A stretch of 64,000 nt of DNA from Patulibacter minatonensis DSM 18081 (lineage in GTDB: Bacteria > Actinomycetota > Thermoleophilia > Solirubrobacterales > Solirubrobacteraceae). The notes below the pieces were generated by a model. That model was not told where the DNA came from. It did no database searches and worked only from the letters and a program-made list of their open reading frames with translations. This document shows, piece after piece, positions 27,921 to 35,853 of the stretch. The translations under genes were made by a program, and so were the position numbers. Each line of letters begins with the position of its first letter. Within the stretch, counting starts at the first letter, position 1. The stretch lies in contig NZ_KI912613.1 of NCBI RefSeq assembly GCF_000519325.1, positions 4,658,469 through 4,722,468 on the forward strand, given 5' to 3'.

Positions 27921-28289
27921 CTACTGCGCCGAGTCGAGGTCCCTGCGCAGCGCCTTCGCCCGCCCGAGGTACACGTGCTGGGCACGGTGCTCCTCGGCGG
28001 CGGCGTGGTAGTGCGCCATCACGCGGATGATCTTCGGCAGCGCGCCCGGGACGTCGATCTCGACCGCGCACATCAGGGGGACCTGGTCGAAGCCCATCTG
28101 GCGCGCGGCGGCCGCGGGGAACGCGGCCTTCAGATCGGGCGTGGCGGTGAAGATGCAGGAGACGACGTCGTCGGGCGAGAGCGCGTTGCGGTCGAGCAGC
28201 TCACGCATCAGCTCGGTGGTCCGGGAGAGGATCTCGTCCGCGTCGTCGTGCTCGACGGAGATGGCCCCGCGGAGGGCGTGCAGCCGCAT
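27921..28289 (-). CDS. aroH: Chorismate mutase, AroH type
   Basis: Converts chorismate to prephenate, the branch toward Phe and Tyr. The 122 aa match the trimeric AroH class (Bacillus subtilis enzyme about 127 aa): LRGAISVEHDDADEI, TTELMRELLDRN, SCIFTATPDLKAAFPAAAARQMG, PLMCAVEIDVPGALPKIIRVMAH. The strand carrying the substrate Arg (RGA) and the Cys/Glu near CAVEI are kept. ATG 28289 is preferred; a GTG at 28310 would add seven residues. It lies downstream of rluB on the same strand, separated by a structured repeat. Confidence 0.93.
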   Translation of the reverse strand: MRLHALRGAISVEHDDADEILSRTTELMRELLDRNALSPDDVVSCIFTATPDLKAAFPAAAARQMGFDQVPLMCAVEIDVPGALPKIIRVMAHYHAAAEEHRAQHVYLGRAKALRRDLDSAQ

Positions 28290-28327
28290 CGGGCGGATGA
28301 TCGCACCCACGTCCGCCCGGGTGCCCC

Positions 28328-28386
28328 GAGCCTCGCCGACGCCCGGTGCGATCCCGACCCGGGACGCTCGGGGTGGGGCCCGGACC
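28328..28386. repeat. Structured intergenic repeat, dispersed copy
   Basis: A 59-bp sequence matching the copy at 52248-52306 at 49 of 59 positions without gaps. The central hairpin (six-base arms around ACG) is preserved by a G-U pair, and the outer arms CCTCGCC / GGTGGGG keep pairing by wobble changes. It starts 9 bp beyond the rluB stop in the same orientation relative to the upstream gene as the other copies. Confidence 0.65.
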
Positions 28387-28395
28387 TTCTCCTCG

Positions 28396-29112
28396 TCAGC
28401 GGGCGTGGTCGCGGCGCGGCGCCGCGCGGAGCGCGTCGACCTCGGTGGCCTCGAGCGCGCGCCACTCCCCCGGCTTCAGCCGGCCGACGTCGAGCGGGCC
28501 GAGCTTCACGCGGCGCAGCGAGAGCACGGGGTGGTCGACGGCCTCGCACATCCGGCGGACCTGGCGCTTGCGGCCCTCGCGGAGCGTGATCCGCAGGAGC
28601 TGCGGGTTCAGGAGCTCGACGCCCGCGGGGAGGGTCGGCCCGTCGTCGAGCTGGACGCCGGACCGCAGCGCCTCGACGGTCTCGCCGCCGACCGGGCCGC
28701 CGGAGACCTCGGCGATGTAGACCTTCTCGACCTCGTAGCGCGGGTGCGTCAGGAGGTCGGCGAGGTCGCCGTCGTCGGTCAGGAGGATCAGGCCCGTGGT
28801 CTCGGCGTCGAGGCGACCGACCGGGTAGAGGCGGCGGCCCCCGGCCGGCACGAGGTCGACGACGGTCTCGCGGCGATGGGTGTCCTTGGCGGTCGACACG
28901 ACGCCCGCCGGCTTGTTCAGCGCGAAGACGACGGTGTCGGCCGCCGGGGCGACGCTGCGCCCGTCCACACGGACGTCGTCGTCGGCGGTGACGTCCCGCG
29001 CGGGGTCCGCGACGATCCGGCCGTCGACGGTGACGCGGCCGGAGTAGATGATCTCCTCCGACGCGCGGCGGGAGGCGACGCCCGCGTGGGCCAGGAACTT
29101 CTGCAGGCGCAT
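28396..29112 (-). CDS. rluB: 23S rRNA pseudouridine synthase, RsuA/RluB family
   Basis: A 238-aa enzyme isomerising uridine in 23S rRNA (RluB-type; could be RluE/F-like). The N-terminal S4 RNA-binding domain (MRLQKFLAHAGVASRRASEEII) is followed by the catalytic domain with LNKPAGVVST, the YPVGRLDAETTGLILLT box containing the catalytic Asp, and REGRKRQVRRMCEAVDHPVLSLRRVKLG. The C terminus is basic. It begins 1 bp after the stop of the methyltransferase gene upstream, so the two are co-transcribed. Confidence 0.93.
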   Translation of the reverse strand: MRLQKFLAHAGVASRRASEEIIYSGRVTVDGRIVADPARDVTADDDVRVDGRSVAPAADTVVFALNKPAGVVSTAKDTHRRETVVDLVPAGGRRLYPVGRLDAETTGLILLTDDGDLADLLTHPRYEVEKVYIAEVSGGPVGGETVEALRSGVQLDDGPTLPAGVELLNPQLLRITLREGRKRQVRRMCEAVDHPVLSLRRVKLGPLDVGRLKPGEWRALEATEVDALRAAPRRDHAR

Positions 29113-29113
29113 G

Positions 29114-29905
29114 TCAGCGGTCCTCGGGTCGGTCGGCGGCCCACACGAGCGCGGCGGGCATGCCTTCGAGCATCGGGTCCTCGCCGTCGTGGGCCGGTTC
29201 CTCGAGCGCGGTCGGCACGAGGCCGCAGGCGACGAAGCGGGAGACGTACGCGCCGAGCCCGTGCGCCCACTCGGGCACCTGGACGCGGATGCCGTCCTCG
29301 GTCGTCGTCCACGCGCGGGCGTGCAGGACCTCGGTCGCGAGCGGGTGCGGGTTGGACACCACGAGTCGGCCGCCGGGGCGCAGGATGCGGGCGAGCTCGG
29401 CGATGCCGTCGAGCTTGGGCAGGTGCGACAGGGTCAGGCCGCAGACGACGACGTCGGCGGAGGCGTCGTCGAGCGGCAGGGCGCGGAGGTCCGCCTCGAT
29501 CCACTCGAGGTCGGGGGCGCGCATCCGCGCGACCTCCAGCATCGCGCGGGAGGTGTCGACGCCGATCACGTCGTGCCCCTGCTCCGCGAGCCAGGTGGCG
29601 TGGCGGCCGGTGCCGGTGCCGACGTCGACGGCGACCCCGGCGGGCCGGTCCGCGAGGAGGCGCCGCACGACGGGCTCCTCCGCCCGGATCGTCGGGTTGC
29701 GGCGCTCGTCGTAGGAGGTCGCCCAGGCGGCGTAGCCCTCCTGGACGCCGACCACCGGCAGGCGGCGCGACGCGGCCTCCCGCGGGTCGCCGATGAGCTC
29801 CGCGATCGCCGAGCGGTGCCGGTGGACGCCGAGGCTGTCGCCCTTCACCCCGGACCGCAGCAGGGCGAGCCCGTGCAGTCCGATCTGGTGGTCCCGCTCG
29901 TCCAT
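29114..29905 (-). CDS. Class I SAM-dependent methyltransferase
   Basis: A 263-aa protein. An N-terminal region of about 75 residues precedes the catalytic fold, including VQEGYAAWATSYDERRNPTI, which resembles UbiE/BioC-like starts. Motif I VAVDVGTGTGRHATWLAEQG, acidic VIGVDTSRAML, and ADLRALPLDDASADVVVCGLTLSHL follow. Substrate unknown. CATGCT lies 9 nt before the ATG. It is encoded directly upstream of rluB, but rRNA is not a likely substrate for this motif set. Confidence 0.82.
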   Translation of the reverse strand: MDERDHQIGLHGLALLRSGVKGDSLGVHRHRSAIAELIGDPREAASRRLPVVGVQEGYAAWATSYDERRNPTIRAEEPVVRRLLADRPAGVAVDVGTGTGRHATWLAEQGHDVIGVDTSRAMLEVARMRAPDLEWIEADLRALPLDDASADVVVCGLTLSHLPKLDGIAELARILRPGGRLVVSNPHPLATEVLHARAWTTTEDGIRVQVPEWAHGLGAYVSRFVACGLVPTALEEPAHDGEDPMLEGMPAALVWAADRPEDR

Positions 29906-29953
29906 GGACAGGGCAGCATGCCAGGTGCGACCAGCCGTGCCCACCCGTGATCG

Positions 29954-31435
29954 TCACCCGGCGGTCCCGCGCAGCTCCTTCCGCGCACGGCGGGCCCGGA
30001 CGCGGATCTCCTCGAGCTCGTCGTCCGGGATCTTCGCGAGCGACCGCAGCGGCATCGCGATCCGGTGGTTCCCGGCGAGGTCCTCGCGGTGGCGGTCGAG
30101 AAAGTCCCAGTAGAGCGCGGTCAGCGGGCAGGCGTCCTCGCCGGTCCGCCGTTTCGGGTCGAAGCGGCACGACGGGCAGTGCTGCGACATCTTGTTGACG
30201 TAGTTGCCGCCCGCCGCGTAGGGCTTGCTCATCATCTCGCCGCCGTCGGCGTAGAGCGCCATGCCCGCCGCGTTGGGCGCCATCACCCACTCGGCGCCGT
30301 CGACGAAGCCGCGCGAGAACCAGCGGACGAGGTCCCACGGCCGGACGCCGGAGGTGAGGCCGATCGTGCCGAGCACCATGAGGCGCTCTATGTGGTGCGC
30401 GTAGCCGGTCTCCCGCACCGACCGCACGGTCTCGTCGAGGCACCTCCAGCCGGAGTCGGCCTCGCGGTACGCCCGCGGCAGCGGCTCCCGGGCGCGCAGC
30501 GCGTTGCGGCGCGGCCACTGCCCGGCGCGCAGCCAGTACATCCCCCACACGTACTCGCGCCAGCCGATGATCTGCCGCACGAAGCCCTCGACCGACTGCA
30601 GCGGCGCGTCGTCGCGGAGGTACGCGCGCTCCGCGGCCCGGACGGCGTCCAGCGGCGGCAGCACGCCGAGGTTGATCGGGACGCTCAGCAGCGAGTGGAA
30701 GAGGGTGCGCTCCCCGTCGACCATCGCGTCCTGCCACGGACCGAACTCCTTCAGCCGGCCCTGCACGAAGGACCGCAGCGCCGACGAGGCCTCGTCCGGC
30801 GTCACCGCGAACGCCCGGGGCGCGTCGTCGCCCCAGAAGTCGATCCCGGAGCGGTCGAGGTCGCGGCGAACCCCGGCGTCGACGTCGTCCTCCTCCGGCG
30901 ACCACGGATCGGGCGCGTCGAGCCCGCCCTTCGGCGGCGGCCTGCGGTTGTCGTGGTCGAGGTTCCACGTGCCGCCCACAGGCTCCCCCGCGTCGTCGAC
31001 GAGGACCTCCAGCCGGCGGCGCTGCTCCCGGTAGAAGGGCTCCATCTGCAGGGTCTTCCGGCCCTCCGCCCAGCGCGCGAAGGCCTCCGGGCTCGTCAGG
31101 AACTGGGTCGGCGGCGTCAGCTCGACGCCCCGTTCGTGCAGCGCCTCGAGCATCGCCGCCGAGCTCGGATAGGCGCAGACGACGTCGCCGTCGATCGCGT
31201 CGAGGCCCTCGAGGAGCCCGTCCTCGGTGCGCTCCTCGACCTCGATCCGACCGCCTTCGCGCAGGTCGGCGGCGAGGTGGCGCATGCCGGAGAGCACGAG
31301 GTGCGCGCGCTGGCGGTGCAGGCCGGGCCGCCGCAGCAGCGCCCGGGAGGTGATCAGCACCGCGCGGTCGGCGCCCTCGAGCGCCGGGTTCTCCCGCGAG
31401 ACCTGGTCGCCGAGGATCAGGGCGGTGCGGGTCAC
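29954..31435 (-). CDS. Iron-sulfur prokaryotic (6-4) photolyase / cryptochrome (FeS-BCP, PhrB-like)
   Basis: Light-driven repair of (6-4) photoproducts with FAD. The 493 aa start TRTALILGDQVSRENPAL (antenna-domain Rossmann part). The FAD domain includes REYVWGMYWLRAGQWPRRNAL, HHIERLMVLG and FVDGAEWVMAPNAAGM. Four Cys at positions expected for the 4Fe-4S cluster of this class are C332, C420, C423 and C436 (HCPSC, DACPLT). GTG 31435 has TACAGA (31442-31447) 6 nt upstream. It is divergent from the nucleotidyltransferase-VOC gene across 42 bp, so their promoters are back to back. No LexA box seen. Confidence 0.92.
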   Translation of the reverse strand: MTRTALILGDQVSRENPALEGADRAVLITSRALLRRPGLHRQRAHLVLSGMRHLAADLREGGRIEVEERTEDGLLEGLDAIDGDVVCAYPSSAAMLEALHERGVELTPPTQFLTSPEAFARWAEGRKTLQMEPFYREQRRRLEVLVDDAGEPVGGTWNLDHDNRRPPPKGGLDAPDPWSPEEDDVDAGVRRDLDRSGIDFWGDDAPRAFAVTPDEASSALRSFVQGRLKEFGPWQDAMVDGERTLFHSLLSVPINLGVLPPLDAVRAAERAYLRDDAPLQSVEGFVRQIIGWREYVWGMYWLRAGQWPRRNALRAREPLPRAYREADSGWRCLDETVRSVRETGYAHHIERLMVLGTIGLTSGVRPWDLVRWFSRGFVDGAEWVMAPNAAGMALYADGGEMMSKPYAAGGNYVNKMSQHCPSCRFDPKRRTGEDACPLTALYWDFLDRHREDLAGNHRIAMPLRSLAKIPDDELEEIRVRARRARKELRGTAG

Positions 31436-31477
31436 GGGAGGTCTGTACCCACGCGCGGACGGTGCGACGATCCGCCG

Positions 31478-32308
31478 ATGGACGCCGAGACCGATCCCCT
31501 GCTGCGCGCCGTCGTCGGATGGGCGTCGGGGCGCCCCGACGTCCGGGCCGTGGTGCTCACGGGCTCGCGCTCGGCGGAGGAGGGCACCGGCGACGCGGTC
31601 TCGGACTTCGACGTCGACCTGCTCGTCGAGGACCCGCACGCGTTCGGCGACGACGACTGGCTCGAGGAGATCGCCCCGGTCCTCGTCGCCTCGGAGGACG
31701 AGGACGGCGGCGACCCGGTGCGGCTCGTCTTCTTCTCCGCCCAGCGCAAGGTCGAGTTCCGGCTGCGCGCCGCGTCGGCGGTCGCCCTCGGCGACCTCGC
31801 GGGCGACGTCCTGTTCCCCGACGGCACCGGACCGGGCGCGACGGTCTCCCAGGACGACGCCGCGGGGTCGGGCACGGACGGCGGACGGTCGATCGCCGCG
31901 GAGGACGACGACGGGTGGGCCGCCACGGACGACCGCGAGGAGTGGGCCGGCGCGGACGACGCCCCGGCCGAGCCGACGCTCCTCGCCCTCCTCCCCGTCC
32001 TCACCGCGCCCGACGTCCCCGCCTGGCTCGCGCACTACCGGGCCCTCGGCTTCGACGTGCACCCGGACGACGACGGGTCCGGCGTCGCGGTCCGCGACGG
32101 GCTGGCGCTGCGCGTCGTCCCGGACCCGGCCGGGACGCCCGCTGCCCGGGGGATCGTCGTCGTGGTCGTCGACGACGCGGGGGCTCTCGCACGCGGGTGG
32201 TCGGCGGTCCCCGGCGGCCGGACCACGTCGTCGGACGAGGGCGGACGGACGCGCTGGACCCACGTCGATCCCGCCGGGAACGTGCTGCGCATCGGCTCTC
32301 CGGGCTGA
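31478..32308 (+). CDS. Nucleotidyltransferase (AadK-like, truncated) fused to a VOC/glyoxalase domain
   Basis: A 276-aa protein with two unlike parts. Residues 1-105 match the start of aminoglycoside 6-adenylyltransferases: VVLTGSRSAEEGTGDAVSDFDVDLLVEDP holds the GSR and D-x-D catalytic metal motif, and VRLVFFSAQRKVEFRL continues the fold. The usual helical C-terminal half of AadK (family about 280 aa) is missing. An acidic linker (about 115-165) leads to a VOC-like domain (about 168-276: LLPVLTAPDVPAWLAHYRALGFDV, WTHVDPAGNVLRIG). Resistance activity is doubtful without the C-terminal domain. GACGAT lies 6 nt before the ATG. Confidence 0.78.
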   Translation: MDAETDPLLRAVVGWASGRPDVRAVVLTGSRSAEEGTGDAVSDFDVDLLVEDPHAFGDDDWLEEIAPVLVASEDEDGGDPVRLVFFSAQRKVEFRLRAASAVALGDLAGDVLFPDGTGPGATVSQDDAAGSGTDGGRSIAAEDDDGWAATDDREEWAGADDAPAEPTLLALLPVLTAPDVPAWLAHYRALGFDVHPDDDGSGVAVRDGLALRVVPDPAGTPAARGIVVVVVDDAGALARGWSAVPGGRTTSSDEGGRTRWTHVDPAGNVLRIGSPG

Positions 32309-32362
32309 CCGCGGGCCCGACGCGCCCGGCCGCCCCCCTCGGCGCCTGCCATCATCGGGTGC

Positions 32363-33349
32363 GTGGACCTGAACCTCCTCCGCAGCACCCTCGAGGAGCT
32401 CGGCCAGCCCAAGTTCCGCTTCGAGCAGATCTGGAAGTGGACGGCCGGCGGCGCCGCCGGCTACCACGAGATGTCGAACCTGCCCGCGGCGCTCCGCGAC
32501 GAGCTGACCGAGAGGGTCCCGTTCTCGACGCTGACGGAGGACCGCCGCGCGACCGCGTCGGACGGCACCGTCAAGCTGCTGCTGCACACGCACGACGGCC
32601 GGCCGATCGAGACCGTCCTCATGCGCTACAAGGACGGCCGCCGGTCGATCTGCGTGTCGTCGCAGTCGGGCTGCCCGCTGACGTGCACGTTCTGCGCGAC
32701 CGGCGCGATGAAGTTCGGGCGCAACCTGACGGCGTGGGAGATCCTCGACCAGGCGCTGCACCTGCGCCGCATCGACGAGCTGAACCACTGCGTCTTCATG
32801 GGCATGGGCGAGCCGATGATGAACCTGCCGAACGTCCTCGAGGTCTGCCGGCGCCTGCCGGACCTCGGGATCACGAACCGCCGCACGGGCATCTCGACCG
32901 TCGGCTGGGTCCCCGGCATCGACCAGCTCACCGAGAGCGACGTGCCCGTCCGGCTCGCCTGGTCCCTGCACTCCGCCGACCCGCAGCTGCGGACGGACAT
33001 CATGCCCGTCAACGAGCGCTACTCCCTGGCCGACGTCAAGGCCGCCTGCGACCGCTTCTACGAGAAGCGCCGGAAGATGATCTTCGTCGAGTACATCATG
33101 CTCGGCGGGGTCAACGACTCGGTCGAGCAGGCGCAGCTCCTGGCCGATCTGCTCGAGCCGTGGAAGTACAAGATCAACCTGATCCCGTACAACCCGACCG
33201 ACTCCGTGTACGACGGCTCCGAGCGCGAGCAGATCGAGCGCTTCCGTCAGAAGCTCGAGGACAACGGCTTCAACGCGACGACGCGCCTGATCCGCGGGCG
33301 CGACATCGACGCCGCCTGCGGGCAGCTGGCGGCGAAGGCCGCGGCCTGA
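32363..33349 (+). CDS. rlmN: 23S rRNA (adenine-2503-C2) / tRNA methyltransferase, radical SAM
   Basis: Dual-specificity radical-SAM methylase of A2503 in 23S rRNA and of tRNA, 328 aa. The 4Fe-4S cluster motif CxxxCxxC is CPLTCTFC. GMGEPMMN is the SAM-binding GGE-like motif, and LAWSLHSAD and IRGRDIDAACGQLA are conserved. The C-terminal Cys of ACGQL corresponds to the methyl-carrying/resolving Cys. GTG 32363 is 7 nt after CATCAT (32350-32355). Confidence 0.95.
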   Translation: MDLNLLRSTLEELGQPKFRFEQIWKWTAGGAAGYHEMSNLPAALRDELTERVPFSTLTEDRRATASDGTVKLLLHTHDGRPIETVLMRYKDGRRSICVSSQSGCPLTCTFCATGAMKFGRNLTAWEILDQALHLRRIDELNHCVFMGMGEPMMNLPNVLEVCRRLPDLGITNRRTGISTVGWVPGIDQLTESDVPVRLAWSLHSADPQLRTDIMPVNERYSLADVKAACDRFYEKRRKMIFVEYIMLGGVNDSVEQAQLLADLLEPWKYKINLIPYNPTDSVYDGSEREQIERFRQKLEDNGFNATTRLIRGRDIDAACGQLAAKAAA

Positions 33350-33389
33350 CCGACCGGCGCCGCCGGACCCGACCTCTAGTGTCGGGCCG

Positions 33390-34154
33390 ATGGGACAGCA
33401 CCTGACCGGAACGGCCGCCCTCGTCACGGGCGCGAGCTCGGGGATCGGTGAGGCGACGGCACTGAGCCTCGCCGTCGAGGGGGCCGCGGTGGCGCTCGTG
33501 GCCCGGCGCGGCGACCGGCTCGAGGCGCTCGCCGAGCGGATCCGCGGCGCCGGTGCGCGGGCGCAGGTGATCGTCGCCGACGTCACCGACCGCGAGCAGG
33601 CCGTCGGCGCCGTCGAGCGGGCCGCCGAGGAGTTCGGGCGTCTCGACACGGTGATCAACAACGCCGGCGTGATGCTGCTCGGGCCGATCGAGGGCGCGCC
33701 GCTCCGGGAGTGGGAGCGGATGCTGAGCCTGAACGTGCAGGGGCTCATGTACGTCGCGCACGCCGCCCTCCCCCACCTGCTGAAGGCCGGCGCGAGCGAT
33801 CCCCGCGGCGTCGCCGACCTCGTCAACGTGTCGTCCGTCGCCGGGCGCGTCGCCCGCAGCGGCTCGGCGGTCTACAACGCGACGAAGCACGCCGTCGGCG
33901 CGTTCTCCGAGGGCCTCCGGCAGGAGGTCACCGAGCGCCACGTCCGCGTCTCGCTCGTCGAGCCCGGCGCCGTGGCGACCGAGCTCAGCGACCACCTGAG
34001 CGACGCGGCGAAGGAGCGCTTCTCCACCCGCTTCGCCGAGGTCGAGATGCTGCGCGCCGACGACATCGCCGACGCGATCTCCTACCTCGTCACCCGCCCG
34101 CGCCACGTCGCGATCAACGAGATCCTCATCCGGCCGACGGAGCAGGTGGGTTAG
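33390..34154 (+). CDS. Short-chain dehydrogenase/reductase
   Basis: A 254-aa NAD(P)H-dependent oxidoreductase. The N-terminal TGASSGIGEA is the cofactor motif, ARRGDR after strand 2 favours NADP(H), NNAGVMLLG is present, and the catalytic Ser-Tyr-Lys are in NVSSVAG and YNATKHAV. The substrate is not predictable; the set resembles YdfG/serine-dehydrogenase-like classical SDRs. TAGTGT (33377-33382) sits 7 nt before the ATG. Its stop overlaps the convergent response-regulator stop by 4 bp. Confidence 0.9.
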   Translation: MGQHLTGTAALVTGASSGIGEATALSLAVEGAAVALVARRGDRLEALAERIRGAGARAQVIVADVTDREQAVGAVERAAEEFGRLDTVINNAGVMLLGPIEGAPLREWERMLSLNVQGLMYVAHAALPHLLKAGASDPRGVADLVNVSSVAGRVARSGSAVYNATKHAVGAFSEGLRQEVTERHVRVSLVEPGAVATELSDHLSDAAKERFSTRFAEVEMLRADDIADAISYLVTRPRHVAINEILIRPTEQVG

Positions 34155-34810
34155 CCCGACGCCTGCAGGTACGCGAGCACCGCCAGGACGCGGCGGTGGT
34201 CGCCCTGCGAGACCGGGAGCCCGAGCTTCTGGAAGATGTTCGTCACGTGCTTCTCGACGGCGCCGCCCGTCACCACCAGCGTCTCGGCGATCGCGGCGTT
34301 CGTGCGGCCCTCGGCCATCAGCCCCAGGACCTCGCGCTCCCGCGGCGTCAGGCGGTCGAGCCCGCAGTCGTCGGACTCGTCGCGCCCGCGGACCAGCTCG
34401 GCGACGACCTCGCGGTCCAGCGCCGTCCCGCCGGCGTGCACGCGATGCACGGCGTCCATGAACGCCCGAACGTCGCCGACGCGCTCCTTGAGCATGTAGC
34501 CGATCCCGCCGGTGCCGCCCGACGACAACAGCTCCGCGGTGTAGACCGGCTCGACGTACTGCGACAGCACGAGCACCGCCAGCGGCGGGTGGATCTCGCG
34601 AGCCGCGATCGCCGCCCGCAGGCCCTCGTCGGTGAACGTCGGCGGGAGTCGCACGTCGACGATCGCGAGGTCCGGCCGGTGGCCGCGCACGACGCGCAGC
34701 AGGCCCTCCGGGTCCTCTGCCTGGGCGACGACCTCGACGTCGTGCTCGCGCAGGAGCGCGACGATGCCCTCCCGCAGCAGGGCGTGGTCCTCGACGATCA
34801 CGACACGCAC
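34151..34810 (-). CDS. NarL/LuxR-family response regulator
   Basis: A 219-aa regulator: receiver domain (RVVIVEDHALLREG, phospho-acceptor Asp in LAIVDVRLPP, LVLSQY, MLKERVGD) and a LuxR-type helix-turn-helix (LTPREREVLGLMAEGRTNAAIAETL, VEKHVTNIFQKLGL). The GTG at 34810 overlaps the kinase stop by 13 bp, so the two are coupled. Likely controls the operon containing the MMPL transporter. Confidence 0.92.
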   Translation of the reverse strand: MRVVIVEDHALLREGIVALLREHDVEVVAQAEDPEGLLRVVRGHRPDLAIVDVRLPPTFTDEGLRAAIAAREIHPPLAVLVLSQYVEPVYTAELLSSGGTGGIGYMLKERVGDVRAFMDAVHRVHAGGTALDREVVAELVRGRDESDDCGLDRLTPREREVLGLMAEGRTNAAIAETLVVTGGAVEKHVTNIFQKLGLPVSQGDHRRVLAVLAYLQASG

Positions 34811-35853
34811 GGCAGCTCCGCTCTGATGCTCGTCCCGACCCCGGGCTCGCTCGCGACCGCGAACCGACCGTCCAGCGCCTCGACCCGGCGGCGCAGGCCC
34901 GTCAGCCCCGACCCGAGCGGATCGGCCCCGCCGGGGCCGTCGTCCGCGACGACCACGACGAGTCGGCGACGGTCCTGCTCGAGCGACACCCGGACCTCCG
35001 ACGAGGCCGCGTGCTTGCTCGCGTTCGCCAGGGCCTCCGACACGACGAAGTACGCCGCGGCCTCGACGACCGGCGCGGGACGCTCGCCCAGCCGGGTCTC
35101 GACCACCACGGGGACGGCGGCGCGCTTGCCCAGCGACTCCGCCGCCGCGGCGAGGCCGCGGTCGGCCAGCACCGGCGGAGCGATCCCCCGCGCCAGGTCC
35201 CGCAGCTCGCCGATCGCGGCCGACGCCTCGACGCGGGCGCGCCGCACGAGCGCGAGCGTGGCCTCGTCGCCCGCGTCCTCCAGCCGCGCCTCGGCGCGCC
35301 CGAGCTGCATCGTCAGCGCGACGAGGCGGACCTGGGCCCCGTCGTGGAGGTTCCGCTCGATCTGCCGCAGCTGCTGCGCCTGGACGTCCAGGGCGCCGCT
35401 GCGGGTGCGGGTGAGCTCGTCGACGCGCTCGATCAGCTGCTGCGACCGGGCGCCCGGCAGGCGGTGACGGTGGACGACGGCGGTCGCCGACGCCGCGATC
35501 ACGCCGTAGCCGATCATCGGCCAGAGCGGCCAGAACGCGTCGTTGGCGCCGGTCAGCATCCAGATCGCGACGTCGATGATCGAGAGCACGACGAGCACCG
35601 TGGTGCCGATCCGCAGCGCCTTCCCGGGCCACGGCGGCGTCAGGACGGCCCAGCGGACGAGCAGGTGCAGGACGAGCAGGACCGCCAGGCCGAACCACAC
35701 CCAGCGGGGCCAGAAGTCCTCGCCGCCCGCCGCGACCCAGACGACCGTGACGGCGGCGCCGACCGTCGCCGAGAACGCGACCTGGAGCCCGAACGCCGGA
35801 TCGGGCTCGCGCTCGTCGTCGTGCCGCAGCACGTCGACGGTGTCAGCGGACAC
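34798..35853 (-). CDS. Sensor histidine kinase, HisKA_3 type
   Basis: A 351-aa kinase with about four membrane helices in residues 25-135 (pairs near 27-42, 50-68, 80-100, 105-125) and little extracytoplasmic sequence, implying membrane-stress or intramembrane sensing. The dimerisation/phospho-acceptor region has His in ERNLHDGAQVRLVALTMQLG. The ATPase domain includes EALANASKHA (N box) and ADDGPGG (G box). GTG 35853 overlaps the MMPL gene stop by 11 bp. Partner of the LuxR-type regulator downstream. Confidence 0.92.
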   Translation of the reverse strand: MSADTVDVLRHDDEREPDPAFGLQVAFSATVGAAVTVVWVAAGGEDFWPRWVWFGLAVLLVLHLLVRWAVLTPPWPGKALRIGTTVLVVLSIIDVAIWMLTGANDAFWPLWPMIGYGVIAASATAVVHRHRLPGARSQQLIERVDELTRTRSGALDVQAQQLRQIERNLHDGAQVRLVALTMQLGRAEARLEDAGDEATLALVRRARVEASAAIGELRDLARGIAPPVLADRGLAAAAESLGKRAAVPVVVETRLGERPAPVVEAAAYFVVSEALANASKHAASSEVRVSLEQDRRRLVVVVADDGPGGADPLGSGLTGLRRRVEALDGRFAVASEPGVGTSIRAELPCVS

